Counted from the stretch's first letter, positions 26,121-36,214 are shown. The stretch is DNA of 64,000 nucleotides from Ferribacterium limneticum (GCF_020510585.1 NZ_CP075190.1:747001-811000); one strand, 5' to 3'. Notes: generated by a model from the sequence alone, not told the origin. A program made the numbers and translations.

Positions 26121-27374
26121 CTACAGTTGCAGGGCGATGCCGTGCCAAGCCTGCGCTAGGCCTTCCCGGAATTGGGGTGCGGCGATCGCGATGAGGGCCT
26201 TGGCGCGCTTGTCTATGCAGGCGCCGCCAAGGTGGGCCACTCCATACTCAGTCACGACATAATCAATATCGACCCGTGACAGGGAAGCTATCGACGGAGG
26301 GGACAGGGTGGGCACAATTCGAGAACCTTCGCCATGGTGATGGGTGGCTTGGAGGGCGATGATGCTGCGCCCGCTTGGCGAGAGGCGCGCAGCTCTTGCA
26401 AAATCCGGAGCCCCGCCGGGGCCGCTGATAGCGCGCCCGCCCGAGTGTTCGAGATTGCATTGGCCGAACAGATCGACTTCAAGGGCCGAGTTGATCGAGA
26501 TGAATTTTTCGAGGTTGATCAGGGCGCACAAATCATGGGTCACTTCGCAGCCGAGGATTCTTAAACTCTGGAAATCCGCTGCCCATCGGTAAAGCGTCTC
26601 GCTACCCACGAGAGTGCAAGCGGTCTGCATGGCTCCCTCGTCAATTGCGCCGGCCTCGGCGAGCCCAATCAGGCCGTCCGACAGCATGCCGGAATGAAAT
26701 CGTAAATGGCGATGCCCGTGAAGTTGCTCCGAAAGGGCAGCGGGAACCTTGCCAAGGCCAATTTGAAGCACACTACCGTCGGACACTAAGGACGCAACGT
26801 GCCGGGCGATAGTACGATTCATCTCATCGACACTAATCTTGTATTCGGGAAGTGGGGTGTCTACCTCGCAGACGTAATCGAAGTTCCGATAGGGAATTGT
26901 GGGAGATCCCGGAAGATATGGAGTACGCTCGTTTATCAAGCCGAGGACGCGGCGGCTTTTCTTGAGTGCGGTAGGGATGAACTCGACGGATGGTCCTAGA
27001 GAGCAAAGACCGCGTTCGTCTGGAGGGGAAACCTGGGCAATTGTTAGATCAAGATCGACCTTGTCTAGAAGATATCGGACAAATGCCGCATAGCTGATCG
27101 GCAGGACTTGATAGCGTCCGTCCCGTTGCGCGTTGCGCAAACCGGCGTGCATGAAAAGTCCAGTAACGCGCACACTCGGATCCAATGTATCGATATCGAT
27201 GTGGTTGATGCTTGGGACGTAGCTGGTGAGAATGCGAAGATTGCGAGTGCTCTCTTTCTGGCGAGACAGCGCATCCATGAAAGCCAGAGGGGCTGCGGCC
27301 GATCCCGGAATGAACACAAGCTGGTGCGGGTCAACGAGTTCGGCGAGTGATGTTTCTGTGATGAAACAGGTCAT
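26121..27374 (-). CDS. Family I CoA-transferase / acetyl-CoA hydrolase
   Basis: CoA-transferase of the AcH/4-hydroxybutyrate CoA-transferase family, 417 residues. The catalytic Glu is likely in NSALEVDLFGQ (~290), and the conserved GPGGAPDFARAA follows. The C-terminal domain ends with YVVTEYGVAHLGG, also diagnostic. It would activate a carboxylic acid by moving CoA from acetyl- or succinyl-CoA, opening the beta-oxidation steps encoded around it. Located between the thiolase and MDR genes on the same strand. Confidence 0.87.
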   Translation of the reverse strand: MTCFITETSLAELVDPHQLVFIPGSAAAPLAFMDALSRQKESTRNLRILTSYVPSINHIDIDTLDPSVRVTGLFMHAGLRNAQRDGRYQVLPISYAAFVRYLLDKVDLDLTIAQVSPPDERGLCSLGPSVEFIPTALKKSRRVLGLINERTPYLPGSPTIPYRNFDYVCEVDTPLPEYKISVDEMNRTIARHVASLVSDGSVLQIGLGKVPAALSEQLHGHRHLRFHSGMLSDGLIGLAEAGAIDEGAMQTACTLVGSETLYRWAADFQSLRILGCEVTHDLCALINLEKFISINSALEVDLFGQCNLEHSGGRAISGPGGAPDFARAARLSPSGRSIIALQATHHHGEGSRIVPTLSPPSIASLSRVDIDYVVTEYGVAHLGGACIDKRAKALIAIAAPQFREGLAQAWHGIALQL

Positions 27375-27445
27375 GCCTTCGTCTCACCGCCAGAAAATCA
27401 GGCTGCCGCCGGGAGGGGGCAGCCTGATGCTAAGTACACAGATCA

Positions 27446-28642
27446 TCAGAGCAGGCCGAGAATCGAAATCGCGGCTATACCCAAATAAGGAACGCCTCCC
27501 AGGTTGTGGGTCAGGCCGATGGTCGGGTTGGCCAGTTGGCGTTCGCCAGCGCGATGCAGAAGCTGGTTATAGACTTCATAAGCCATGCGCAGGCCGGTAG
27601 CGCCGATCGGGTGGCCAAAGCATTTTAAGCCGCCGTCAATCTGGCAGGGAAGGCCGCCGTCGGCGTCGTAAAAGCCATCGAGAATATCCTTGACGGCCTG
27701 TCCGTCCTTAGAGATAAACAGATCCTCCATGGTCACTAGTTCAGTGATTGAGAAGCAGTCGTGTACCTCAATCAGGCTCAATTGCTCCCTGGGGTTCGTG
27801 ATGCCGGCCTCTGCGTAGGCCCGCTTGGCGGCATTGCGGGTCGTGGTGACATAGCTTCCATCCCAGAGCGTGGTGTGCGATTCGACACCTGAGCCGGAGG
27901 CGGTTTGAATTGCTTTGATCGTCACCAAGTCCTTCTTGCCAAGCGCTCGTGCGATTTCAGGGGTGGTCACGATAGCGCAGGCGGCACCATCACTGACGCC
28001 ACAGCAATCGAACAAACCTAAGGGGTCAGCGATCATCGGTGCATTGAGAATCTGTTCCATGGAAACACGCTTGCGAATGTGTGCTTTTGGACTTTTTACG
28101 CCATTCTCGTGGCTTTTCCATGAAACATGGCCAAGCGCACGTTTCAGGTCTTCCTTTGAAATGCCGTGCTTTTTGCGGTAGCCAGCAGCCAACTGGGCAA
28201 AACCGGCTGGCGCCGAGCCGAGCGGCAGCCATAGGTCGTTGAGCGTGCCTTTAAAGGGCGGGGGAAGACCACCGTAGCCGGTGTCCTTGAGCTTTTCGGC
28301 GCCGACGGCCACAGCGATGTCTACTGCGCCGGATGCGACCGCGTAAACCGCACCGCGTAGCGCTTCGGTACCGGTTGCGCACATATTCTCGACACGACTG
28401 ACCGGGATGCCTTCTAGGCGAAGGGCTACTGAAGCCGGAATCGACGAGTTGCCAATATTGACGTGGTCCATGCAGGAACCAAACCAAGCGGCTTCGATCT
28501 GCTTGCGTTCAATGCCGGCATCCAGCAGGGCCTCGTCAAAAGCTTCGGCCAACAGTTGATGCGTCCCAACATCCCAACGCTCACCGAAGCGGGAGCAACC
28601 CATGCCAAGTATGGCGACTTTGTCTTTGATACCAGATGCCAT
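27446..28642 (-). CDS. SCP2-type thiolase
   Basis: Thiolase-fold enzyme, 398 residues, of the SCP-x/lipid-transfer type. Nucleophile Cys in ENMCATGTEALRGA (~88), EVHDCFSITEL (~295) and CFGHPIGATGLRM (~345). The usual final CxGGG is replaced by THNLGGVPYLG, as in SCP2 thiolases. It follows the HMGCS-like/DUF35 gene by 15 bp. Thiolase-like proteins of this group act with DUF35 partners, either cleaving 3-ketoacyl-CoA or (Ltp2) aldol-cleaving steroid side chains. The nucleophile Cys favours thiolysis here. Confidence 0.88.
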   Translation of the reverse strand: MASGIKDKVAILGMGCSRFGERWDVGTHQLLAEAFDEALLDAGIERKQIEAAWFGSCMDHVNIGNSSIPASVALRLEGIPVSRVENMCATGTEALRGAVYAVASGAVDIAVAVGAEKLKDTGYGGLPPPFKGTLNDLWLPLGSAPAGFAQLAAGYRKKHGISKEDLKRALGHVSWKSHENGVKSPKAHIRKRVSMEQILNAPMIADPLGLFDCCGVSDGAACAIVTTPEIARALGKKDLVTIKAIQTASGSGVESHTTLWDGSYVTTTRNAAKRAYAEAGITNPREQLSLIEVHDCFSITELVTMEDLFISKDGQAVKDILDGFYDADGGLPCQIDGGLKCFGHPIGATGLRMAYEVYNQLLHRAGERQLANPTIGLTHNLGGVPYLGIAAISILGLL

Positions 28643-28657
28643 GATTATTTGTCCTTG

Positions 28658-30109
28658 TTACGCCTGCAAAGGGGTGGTTTTCCAGAAATAGCGCGGGTAA
28701 CCCCGATCCCTGTCCATATCCTTGATGCGGAAGACTACCTTCAGCGGCATCCCTTCCTCCAGACCCGCAGGGCCGACATCAATGGTTTCCGTCAAAAGGC
28801 GGGCACCGTTATCGAACTGGGTGAAGCCGACATAGAGCGGCGGAGCAGGGTAATAGGAAAGCCAGTCGGCCGTGAAAGTGAGAACCTGGCATTTTTCGTC
28901 GACCAGCGAAAGCTGTTCGAAATCACCGCTCGGCGCATGGCAGGCAGGATTAACACAATATGACAGTTGCGGGAATTGTATCGTTTCACAACAGGGGCAT
29001 TTGCCGGCCGTGAAGTGAGTCAGTTGGAAGCTTGAGCGATATTGTTCGGCGAGTGCTGTTTTTGGCGATTTTTCCGCGCGCATACCCCACTCCAGATCAA
29101 TGGAATTTTCGTAGGAAAGCATGCGCAAATAAGAGTCATAGCTCTGTGCATCAGCCAGGGCGCCGCTAATGCCGCGGCGCGGCGCGAAGGATTTAAGTGC
29201 ATCAGTAGTCTTTAGAACGAGGACGTCAACGCCTTGACCAAAACCAATCAGAACGATGATTTCGCCGGCGCCGGCTTTCTCCAACTCGTGAGCAAGCATC
29301 ATCAGCCCATGCGCTGTCCCAGAAAAACCGCAGTTTTCATCAAGGTTGTCGGCTTCGGCTTCGGCGGCGAGACCGACGCTTTTAGCGATCATTGATGCGA
29401 TACCCTTCATCGGGCTGGCGAGAATGAAGCGCTTGACATCACTGGCCGAAATACCGGATTTGGTCAGTGCTTCCTTGACTGCTTCCGGCACTAGCTTGGC
29501 GTAACCTTCATCGCGAATCCAACGCTCTTCCCATACGTAGTCATACTTGGCTCCAGCGCTTCGGAAGTGATCGACGAACATCACGTTAGTGCTGACTGAG
29601 GCGAGCAATTCAACGATCACATTGTCGCTGCCGAGAGTGAACGCCGCAGCGCCTGCTCCATAACTGATTTCCTGAGTGCTCGCCGGCTTGCCACGCGGGC
29701 GGTCGCTAGCAATGTACAGGCTTGGGCCGGACGCTGCTTCCAGAGCGGCAATCAAACCCGAGGTGCCAGCGCGCTGGGCGTATCCGATATCCATGGTGCG
29801 CGCAGAACGAGGCAGACCCAGTGCGCCAGCAACAATGGCAGAATTTTGCAGATCAGCAAATGGCATTGTGGTGGATGCGAGGGATACTGATGCGATCTGT
29901 GCTGTGGAGTTCGAGCCGATAACATCCCGTGCTGCCTCGGTGGCCATGGTGACACTGTCCTCATCCCAACTACAGAAGGCTCGTTGTCCCTTGCCCAGCG
30001 ACCGCAAACTTGGCGCCATCCACTTGTGTGCAGCGGCAATCGCTGCGCGTTGCATCCTGAGTCGTGGGATATAGCCGCCGAAGCCGGTTATTCCAAAGGT
30101 TTTTTTCAT
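28658..30109 (-). CDS. HMG-CoA-synthase-like protein fused to DUF35 (zinc ribbon + OB fold)
   Basis: Two-part protein, 483 residues. Residues ~5-330 have the HMGCS/KAS III-like thiolase fold (FGGYIPRLRM, ATEAARDVIG). Where HMGCS has its nucleophile Cys before GT, this one reads YAQRAGTSGL, so the Cys seems to be missing. Residues ~370-480 form a DUF35 unit: a zinc ribbon (CPCCETIQFPQLSYCVNPAC) and an OB fold. The ATG at 30109 is preferred over a TTG at 30142. In archaea, thiolase, HMGCS and DUF35 form one complex that channels acetoacetyl-CoA; the gene beside it encodes a thiolase. First gene of its operon. Confidence 0.85.
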   Translation of the reverse strand: MKKTFGITGFGGYIPRLRMQRAAIAAAHKWMAPSLRSLGKGQRAFCSWDEDSVTMATEAARDVIGSNSTAQIASVSLASTTMPFADLQNSAIVAGALGLPRSARTMDIGYAQRAGTSGLIAALEAASGPSLYIASDRPRGKPASTQEISYGAGAAAFTLGSDNVIVELLASVSTNVMFVDHFRSAGAKYDYVWEERWIRDEGYAKLVPEAVKEALTKSGISASDVKRFILASPMKGIASMIAKSVGLAAEAEADNLDENCGFSGTAHGLMMLAHELEKAGAGEIIVLIGFGQGVDVLVLKTTDALKSFAPRRGISGALADAQSYDSYLRMLSYENSIDLEWGMRAEKSPKTALAEQYRSSFQLTHFTAGKCPCCETIQFPQLSYCVNPACHAPSGDFEQLSLVDEKCQVLTFTADWLSYYPAPPLYVGFTQFDNGARLLTETIDVGPAGLEEGMPLKVVFRIKDMDRDRGYPRYFWKTTPLQA

Positions 30110-30165
30110 CGACACTTGTCGCCTCTTTAACTTTCGTTGCAAAAAGTTGTTCGGTAATAATGCGC

Positions 30166-30191
30166 AATAACGTACGCATCAATACGATACA
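30166..30191. promoter_or_regulatory. Candidate operator (CGTAT-N6-ATACG type)
   Basis: AATAACGTAC-GCATCA-ATACGATACA: both arms match the etfB palindrome arms at 8 of 10 positions with the same 6-bp spacer. It lies about 60 bp upstream of the HMGCS-like/DUF35 start (minus strand), where a repressor would block the thiolase/CoA-transferase/SDR operon. The rest of the 392-bp gap to the chemoreceptor gene shows no gene. Confidence 0.5.
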
Positions 30192-30501
30192 TCGCACAAA
30201 CTAACAGTGTCAACTGGAGAGCGCCAAAATTTCGACGTGGTTTGCCGGGATGACTATGGGCTACGTTATTTCGTGTGGCTGCGCCTGAAGTAGGCGACGA
30301 TCGAATTTATTACCTTTGGAAGGCAGTTTGGTGGAATTTGTCCGTGTAACTCAAAGAATAGTTGTGCGCATAAGGTACATAAGCATACAATATTGCATTG
30401 TAATCATATTTGGCTGCTCGGATTGTATGTTTTCCAAGAGGCTTCTGTGCCCCAAGCTAAATGCATTGAGTTTTGCCTTTGTGTCGACCATTGGAGCGAT
30501 G

Positions 30502-32199
30502 ATGAATAATTTTTTTGTCAGAACCAAATTGATCTTTATCGTCGTTCTGGCGGTGGTTATGCTTGGCTTGGTTGGCGGTGCGGGGTGGTTCGGTATTTCC
30601 AAGGTGGGCGGGACTTTGGTGACCGTCAGTGACAGGATGGCTTCCGTTGCTACGTTGCTAGGAATACGGACAGGCCAACTAATCGTTTCCAGTGCGGCAA
30701 AAGATGCGCTCAGCCTGGAAGTGAGCGCGCTCGAAACATCGGCCGATCAGAGCGCGGTCATGGGCGAAATCAAGGCACATTTCGAGAACGCCTTGCAATC
30801 GAAAAAACTTGGAGATGAAAAAGCAAAACGTTACTACGATCTCTATCAGGCGTTGGCCAAAACCGAAGACGAGCAGAAGATGTGGGACACATTCAAGGCG
30901 GAATGGGCCACCTATCAGGATATCGGGCAACGTGTGGACGAGGCGCTGCTCGATCTGAGTCGTTCAAGTGACTGGAGTCATGTTCATGCCGGGCTGACGA
31001 TGTTGCGCTACCAGAATGATCCTTTGATGTCCGCCTTGGGGCGATCGGCGGAGCAACTGGACAAAATGATCGATCTCAATAACTCGATTTCAACGGCGAC
31101 TCGTGAGCAGGGTGAGGTTACGCGGGGCAATGCGATCGGGGTGATGCTGATGTTTTCGCTGGCTGGCATGTTGGTGCTGGCTGCTGTTGGGGTCACGGTG
31201 GTGCGCAATGTTGTCGGGCCCCTCGAGAAAATGCGCCGGACAATCTTGTTTGTCGCTGATACATCGGATTTTACGAGCCGCCTTGATGTCGGCGGCAAGG
31301 ATGAGTTGGGGCAGGTGGCGGTGGCCTTCAATGGTTTGCTGGCAAGTGTGCAGAGTGCGTTGTCGGTTGTTCTTGCCAATGCCGGGCACGTCTCCAAGGC
31401 AGCACGTCGGGCGCGTAATGTGGCGGAAAAGGTTTCTTCATCCTCCAACGTTCAGCACGAGGCGGCGATGGAGATGGCTGCGGCGATGGAGGAAATGACA
31501 GTTAGTGTCGCTCATATTGCGGAAAGTAGTCATCAGGCCAGGCAGCGATCGAACGATGCCGGCAAGGCTTCAAATGAAGGCGCAGATGTCATCATGCGCA
31601 GTGCTTCCGAGATGAAGAACATTGGCGCTACTGTGCTGCGTGCGGGTGAGGCCATGGGAGAGGTCGGCAAGCAATCGGCACAAATAACTAACGTGATTCA
31701 AGTGATTCGGGATGTTGCTGAACAGACTAACCTACTGGCGCTCAATGCAGCGATTGAAGCTGCTCGGGCGGGCGAACAGGGGCGAGGGTTTGCGGTGGTT
31801 GCTGACGAAGTGCGCAAACTTGCCGAGCGGACGACGAATTCCGCAGTTGAAATCACCGAGATGATCGTCGCGATGCAAAATAAATCGCGGGGTGCAATCG
31901 AACAGGTTGATTACATACAGACGGGTGTCGAAGGTGGTATCCGCTTATCGTCCCTGGCTGCCGAGCAGATGGCTGTGATCGACAAGAGTTCGAACATGGT
32001 GGCGGCTTCCATAGACGAAATTTCTGATGCTCTTGCTCAACAGAGCGCATCTGCCCAAGAGATTGCGCGCAAGGTTGAAGCGGTTGCCAGCATGAGTGAA
32101 GAGAACAGTTCTGCTGCCGGCGAAACGGTTGTTGTCGCGGCGGAACTCGATCAGTTGAGCGAGGTTTTGCGCGTGGCCGCAGGCAAATTCAAGGTTTAG
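30502..32199 (+). CDS. Methyl-accepting chemotaxis protein
   Basis: Membrane chemoreceptor, 565 residues. TM1 at ~8-30, a periplasmic helical sensor domain of ~170 residues, TM2 at ~208-230, HAMP ([16 protein letters not shown]) and a cytoplasmic coiled coil with the hairpin tip [20 protein letters not shown]. The start at the second of two ATGs (30502) fits GGAG at 30493; an open frame from 30316 has no ribosome site. It is isolated between a catabolic operon and an IS relic, and may sense the substrate of that pathway. Confidence 0.9.
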   Translation: MNNFFVRTKLIFIVVLAVVMLGLVGGAGWFGISKVGGTLVTVSDRMASVATLLGIRTGQLIVSSAAKDALSLEVSALETSADQSAVMGEIKAHFENALQSKKLGDEKAKRYYDLYQALAKTEDEQKMWDTFKAEWATYQDIGQRVDEALLDLSRSSDWSHVHAGLTMLRYQNDPLMSALGRSAEQLDKMIDLNNSISTATREQGEVTRGNAIGVMLMFSLAGMLVLAAVGVTVVRNVVGPLEKMRRTILFVADTSDFTSRLDVGGKDELGQVAVAFNGLLASVQSALSVVLANAGHVSKAARRARNVAEKVSSSSNVQHEAAMEMAAAMEEMTVSVAHIAESSHQARQRSNDAGKASNEGADVIMRSASEMKNIGATVLRAGEAMGEVGKQSAQITNVIQVIRDVAEQTNLLALNAAIEAARAGEQGRGFAVVADEVRKLAERTTNSAVEITEMIVAMQNKSRGAIEQVDYIQTGVEGGIRLSSLAAEQMAVIDKSSNMVAASIDEISDALAQQSASAQEIARKVEAVASMSEENSSAAGETVVVAAELDQLSEVLRVAAGKFKV

Positions 32200-32288
32200 C
32201 CCGTCGCAATTGCTTTATGGAATAGCAGTTGTTTTTACAATCGCTTATCGTGTGACGCCCCGTTGCTCAGGTAGTTGCTGGCGCTGGG

Positions 32289-32306
32289 GTTTCGTCATGA
32301 CGAAAC
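32289..32306. repeat. Perfect 18-bp palindrome
   Basis: GTTTCGTCATGACGAAAC is its own reverse complement. It sits 90 bp after the chemoreceptor stop and is followed by GCAC and five T, so it could act as a weak terminator for that gene or mark the edge of the dead IS. Confidence 0.45.
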
Positions 32307-32338
32307 GCACTTTTTGGCCTTTCCTTAACTATGCCGGG

Positions 32339-33166
32339 ATGCTGAGATATCAGAGGATACGGAAACGCAAACCATATCCCGCTGATGTCTGCGATGAAGA
32401 GTGGGTTTTTGTCGCCCCTTATTTGACACTGTTGTCGCTGGATGCCGGACTACGCTGGCATGACTTACGGGATGTTTTCAATGCCCTACGCTGGATAGTG
32501 CGGACCGGCGCCCCGAGGCGACGGCTTCCGCACGATCTGCCGCCCTGAGAAGTCGTCTATTAGCAGACTCGGCGCTGGATCGAGGGGGGCTGCTTTGAGG
32601 CGATGGTGCCTGACCTGCGCGTACTCTTGCGCCTGAATGAAGGCCCCCCGCCCTATTCCTCAGCGGCCATTCTGGGCAGCCGAACCGTGCAATCGACCCC
32701 GACCAGTGGCGCCCGGGCCGTCTACGACGGCGCGAAACGCAATCGCGGCTCGAAAGCCGCTGTGGCGGTGGATACGTTGGGGCACTGCTGGCTTTGCAGA
32801 TCACGCCGGCTGAAGCGCAAGGCCGGATCAAGTTGGGAAACTGGCAAAAGCCGTGCAGGCGGTCACGAAGCAGCAGATCTAACAGGCCTATGTCGATCAA
32901 GGCTATACCGGGTAAGTGCCGGGCGCTGCGGCTCGGTTACACAGCGTCGAACTGCAGGTGGTCAAGCTCCCGGAAGCCAAGCGCGGCGTCGTACTCCTAC
33001 CCGGCGTTGGGTGGTCGAACGCACTTTCGCCTGGGTGGCTCGTTTTCGCCGCCTGGTACGAGACTATGAGCGCCTGCCCGAAACCCTGGCTGCACTGGAC
33101 TGCACTTCATCGCATTTATCGGCCTCATGCTGCCGCTGGCGATCGATGCATTGAACATGTTTCCTA
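32339..33166 (+). pseudogene. Dead IS5-type transposase
   Basis: Fragments of a DDE transposase in several frames. MLRYQRIRKRKPYPADVCDE and APYLTLLSLDAGLRWHDLRD start at 32339 and stop at 32548. Then come VLLRLNEGPPPYSSAAI and SKAAVAVDTLGHCWL (from 32603), QAYVDQGYTG-like remains after an in-frame stop, VVKLPEAKRGV in another frame (near 32955) and VERTFAWVARFRRLVRDYER with LPETLAALD at the end. The order is that of one ~270-residue IS5-group transposase with several frameshifts and stops. Terminal repeats could not be identified. Confidence 0.8.
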
Positions 33167-33228
33167 ACATGCTCTAGGCACTATTAACCAGAGAGGGGTT
33201 GGAGATCTCTTGTTTTGTTTGCGGCAAG

Positions 33229-33254
33229 CGTATAATATCCATGCATACGACTAT
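33229..33254. promoter_or_regulatory. Candidate operator (CGTAT-N6-ATACG type)
   Basis: CGTATAATAT-CCATGC-ATACGACTAT: 6 of 10 and 7 of 10 matches to the arms of the etfB palindrome with the same 6-bp spacer. It lies 66 bp upstream of the MaoC start that opens the acyl-CoA dehydrogenase operon. Moderate support. Confidence 0.4.
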
Positions 33255-33319
33255 TTGATCCCTGTCTTGGGGCTGGTGTTTCATTGAATAATTGTTTTCG
33301 GGTTCTGGACGGAGGGGAT

Positions 33320-33772
33320 ATGGCTGGACTGTATTTTGAACAATTTGAGATTGGGCAAGTTTTTCGTCATGATATCCGTCGCACATTGACTGAGTCAGAT
33401 AATGTTTTTTTCAGTTGTATGACTCACAACCCCGCAGCGATTCACATTGATGCTGAATATGCCAAGGGAACCGAATTCGGACGTCCGCTGATGAATAGCG
33501 CTTTCACTCTCGGTCTTATGGTTGGTATTTCGGTGGGTGACACGACGCTAGGTACTACCGTTGCAAATCTAGGATGGGATGAAGTTCGCTTCCCCAAGCC
33601 GCTTTTTGCTGGTGACACGATTCATGTTGAGACCACTGTGCTTGAGAAGCGGCCTAGTAAGTCTCGTCCAGACAATGGGGTCGTGATCTTTCTTCACACT
33701 GCCAAAAATCAGAGAAACGAACTTGTTGCGAGTTGCAAGCGTTCTGCTTTGATGTGCTGCCAGCCAAAGTGA
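33320..33772 (+). CDS. MaoC-family dehydratase (single hot-dog)
   Basis: Enoyl-CoA hydratase-like protein, 150 residues from the ATG at 33320, chosen for GGAGGGG just upstream (an open frame extends back to 33284). Motif HNPAAIHIDAEYAKGTEF and the following GRPLMNSAFTLGLMVG give the Asp/His-type active site of MaoC proteins, although the usual Asp is Asn here. Similar single-domain MaoC proteins hydrate mesaconyl-, itaconyl- or methyl-branched enoyl-CoAs. A CitE-like lyase lies four genes downstream. Confidence 0.85.
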   Translation: MAGLYFEQFEIGQVFRHDIRRTLTESDNVFFSCMTHNPAAIHIDAEYAKGTEFGRPLMNSAFTLGLMVGISVGDTTLGTTVANLGWDEVRFPKPLFAGDTIHVETTVLEKRPSKSRPDNGVVIFLHTAKNQRNELVASCKRSALMCCQPK

Positions 33773-33828
33773 AATAACGAATTTTTCTTCAATTTGAAAA
33801 TCATGGTGTTTATCTGAGGGATGTAGAT

Positions 33829-34950
33829 ATGCATAGTCCGCTGGATTTTGAAACCAAAAATATCATCGAGCAGACTTTGCGCCGTTTCTTGGTGGACTGC
33901 TACGATCCGGCCGCCAGGCATGCCCGTCTGAAGGCCGGGAAAGTGGATTATCTTCGGGATTGGGCGCTTCTAGCTGAACTGGGTGTTCTCGGATTACCGT
34001 TTGGTGAAGATCTGGGTGGTTTGGGCGGGGCGGCTATTGATGTCGCTGATGCGATTCGGGTACTGGCCGGTGGTTTGGTTCTTGAGCCGTTCATCGAGTC
34101 GGCTGTCGTGGCGGGGGCTCTGCTTGCTAAAGGGGCGGATGCTAGGCGTCGCGTTGAGGCGGTATCGGCTCTTGTCGCCGGTGACGAAGTGACCGTTCTG
34201 ATGGGAACTGCTCCGCGCTGCAGCGAGGTGTGTTGTTCACCGGTTCCTGGGGGGTACCAACTTGCCGGGAAATTCAAGGTCGTTCCCTATGGATGTCAGG
34301 CAGATAACTGGCTGGTAGTCGCGCTAGATGAGGCGGCACAGCCGCATGTCTTTCTTGTTCCTGCTTCGAGTCGGGAAGAGGATAGGGTAACCAGTGAATA
34401 TCGTCTGATGGATAGCCGTCCGGCGACAGATGTTGATGTCTCTGGGATGTTCGTTTCTGAGCAGGCCCTTTGGTTGAAAGGTGATTCAGCCAGAATCGCG
34501 CTGCGTTATGCCGGTTTGAGGGCCGCCAGCGCTTATTGCGCGGATGCTGTTGGGGTTATGGAAAACTTGCTGGAAATTACCGGCGAATATCTCCGCACGC
34601 GGATCCAGTTTGGCGCGGTATTGGGGTCATTCCAAGCGCTTCAGCATCGCTATGCAAATATGTATATGGAATTATCAGAGGCGCGAGCGGTGGCGCGCCA
34701 TTTTGCGGCGAGTCTCGATACCGAGCCGGAGGATAGGCAGCTTTGGTTACGTTTCGCGGCGGTTTCTGTCATTGAGCGCGCTGCCAGGTTAGTTGGTCAA
34801 GATGCGATCCAGCTTCATGGCGGGATGGGTGTGACCGATGAGTTGATCGTCAGTCACTATAACGCCAGGTTGATGGTCATCCTGACATTCCTTCGGCATT
34901 GGGTCTCCTTGGATTCATATGTGCGGGGCGAGTGTCCGTCGGTTGCCTGA
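33829..34950 (+). CDS. Acyl-CoA dehydrogenase, small/alpha-type subunit
   Basis: FAD-dependent dehydrogenase family, 373 residues. The C-terminal region has the conserved AIQLHGGMGVTDELIVSHYNAR, but the middle-domain motifs that bind substrate (a clear catalytic Glu and T.P.AGSD-type segment) are weak. This is the pattern of one chain of heterotetrameric (alpha2beta2) enzymes known from steroid side-chain oxidation, where the FAD site is shared between two different chains. The next gene, 37 bp downstream, would be the partner. Confidence 0.86.
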   Translation: MHSPLDFETKNIIEQTLRRFLVDCYDPAARHARLKAGKVDYLRDWALLAELGVLGLPFGEDLGGLGGAAIDVADAIRVLAGGLVLEPFIESAVVAGALLAKGADARRRVEAVSALVAGDEVTVLMGTAPRCSEVCCSPVPGGYQLAGKFKVVPYGCQADNWLVVALDEAAQPHVFLVPASSREEDRVTSEYRLMDSRPATDVDVSGMFVSEQALWLKGDSARIALRYAGLRAASAYCADAVGVMENLLEITGEYLRTRIQFGAVLGSFQALQHRYANMYMELSEARAVARHFAASLDTEPEDRQLWLRFAAVSVIERAARLVGQDAIQLHGGMGVTDELIVSHYNARLMVILTFLRHWVSLDSYVRGECPSVA

Positions 34951-34987
34951 AGCTGGATCCGCGTTATCTAAGGATTGGGAGAAAAGA

Positions 34988-36190
34988 TTGTCAAATAACC
35001 TCAATGAACCTTTTAACGAACAGGCTTTTCGGGAAGAGGTTGCTGCCTTTGTCCGCGATCACCTTGCGCCGGAGACGCGGCACAAGGTTGAAAACGGACT
35101 CTACCTGGAAAAATCCGACTACGTTGGCTGGCAGAAGAGTTTGCGTCGGCAAGGGTGGTTTGGCGCGAGTTGGCCGGTAGAACATGGTGGTTCTGCCTGG
35201 GCGGTAAAAAAGGAACACATTTTTCTCCAGGAGTCTGTTCTGAACGCCGCGCCGATGATTATTCCCTACGGCGTTAACATGGTCGGCCCGGTCATCTATA
35301 CCTTTGGCAACAAGGAACAACGGGAGAAGTACCTTCCCGGAATCCTCAATAGCGATACTTGGTGGTGTCAGGGGTATTCAGAACCTAATGCGGGTTCCGA
35401 TCTGGCCTCATTGTCTACGACCGCGGTTCGCCAAGGTGACCACTACGTCGTCAACGGAACCAAGATGTGGACTACCGAGGCGCATTGGGCAGACATGATG
35501 CACTGCCTCGTCAGGACAGATAAGACAGTGAAGAAGCAGCAGGGTATCAGTTTCCTGTTGCTCGACATGAAGACACCCGGCATTACCGTGGAACCCATCG
35601 TTACGCTTGACGGTGTCCATCACACCAATCAGGTTTTTTTCGACAATGTTCGTGTACCAGTGGAAAACCTCGTGGGTCAGGAGGGCGACGGCTGGAAACT
35701 GGCCAAGTTCCTGCTTTCCCGCGAACGCTGCTTTATCGCGGATACGGGCAACAAGATGCGGATGATGCGACAGATCAAGCATGATGTTGAATGCTCTCTC
35801 CCAGGGGTATCCGAAACGGAGCGCACGCTTGTGTTGGTGCGCCTAGGGGAATTGGAAGCTTCGCTGACGGCGCTCCTTGCACTCGAACATGATTATGTAG
35901 AGGACTGGATGTCCGGTCGCGATGACGGCATTGGTGCGTCCGTATTGAAGGTCAGGGGGACGGAACTACTCCAGGCGATGACGGAATTCTGGCGAAATGT
36001 GCTGGGGTCCTACGGGGCATGTTATGACCCGGAAAATCGTAAAGGGGGGGAGGGACTCAGCGCCGCCGAGCCGTGGGTTCGAGCAACTGCGGTCAACTAT
36101 GCCTATCTCTATGGGCGTTGCTGGAGCATTTTTGGTGGCTCGAACGAAATTCAACGAAACATTATTGCGGCCTCCCTTCTGAGGTCCTAA
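34988..36190 (+). CDS. Acyl-CoA dehydrogenase, large/beta-type subunit
   Basis: 400 residues from a TTG at 34988 preceded by GGGAGAAAA; an ATG-type start at 34919 would overlap the previous gene by 32 bp. Family motifs QGYSEPNAGSDLASLSTTA (FAD/substrate contact), WTTEAHWADMMHCLVRT, a candidate catalytic Glu in FLLSRERC and the end motif IFGGSNEIQRNIIA. Together with the preceding chain it may form a heterotetrameric dehydrogenase. Electrons would pass to ETF (40060-41762). Confidence 0.87.
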   Translation: MSNNLNEPFNEQAFREEVAAFVRDHLAPETRHKVENGLYLEKSDYVGWQKSLRRQGWFGASWPVEHGGSAWAVKKEHIFLQESVLNAAPMIIPYGVNMVGPVIYTFGNKEQREKYLPGILNSDTWWCQGYSEPNAGSDLASLSTTAVRQGDHYVVNGTKMWTTEAHWADMMHCLVRTDKTVKKQQGISFLLLDMKTPGITVEPIVTLDGVHHTNQVFFDNVRVPVENLVGQEGDGWKLAKFLLSRERCFIADTGNKMRMMRQIKHDVECSLPGVSETERTLVLVRLGELEASLTALLALEHDYVEDWMSGRDDGIGASVLKVRGTELLQAMTEFWRNVLGSYGACYDPENRKGGEGLSAAEPWVRATAVNYAYLYGRCWSIFGGSNEIQRNIIAASLLRS

Positions 36191-36214
36191 ATCATTCGTA
36201 TAACGGGGCTATAA

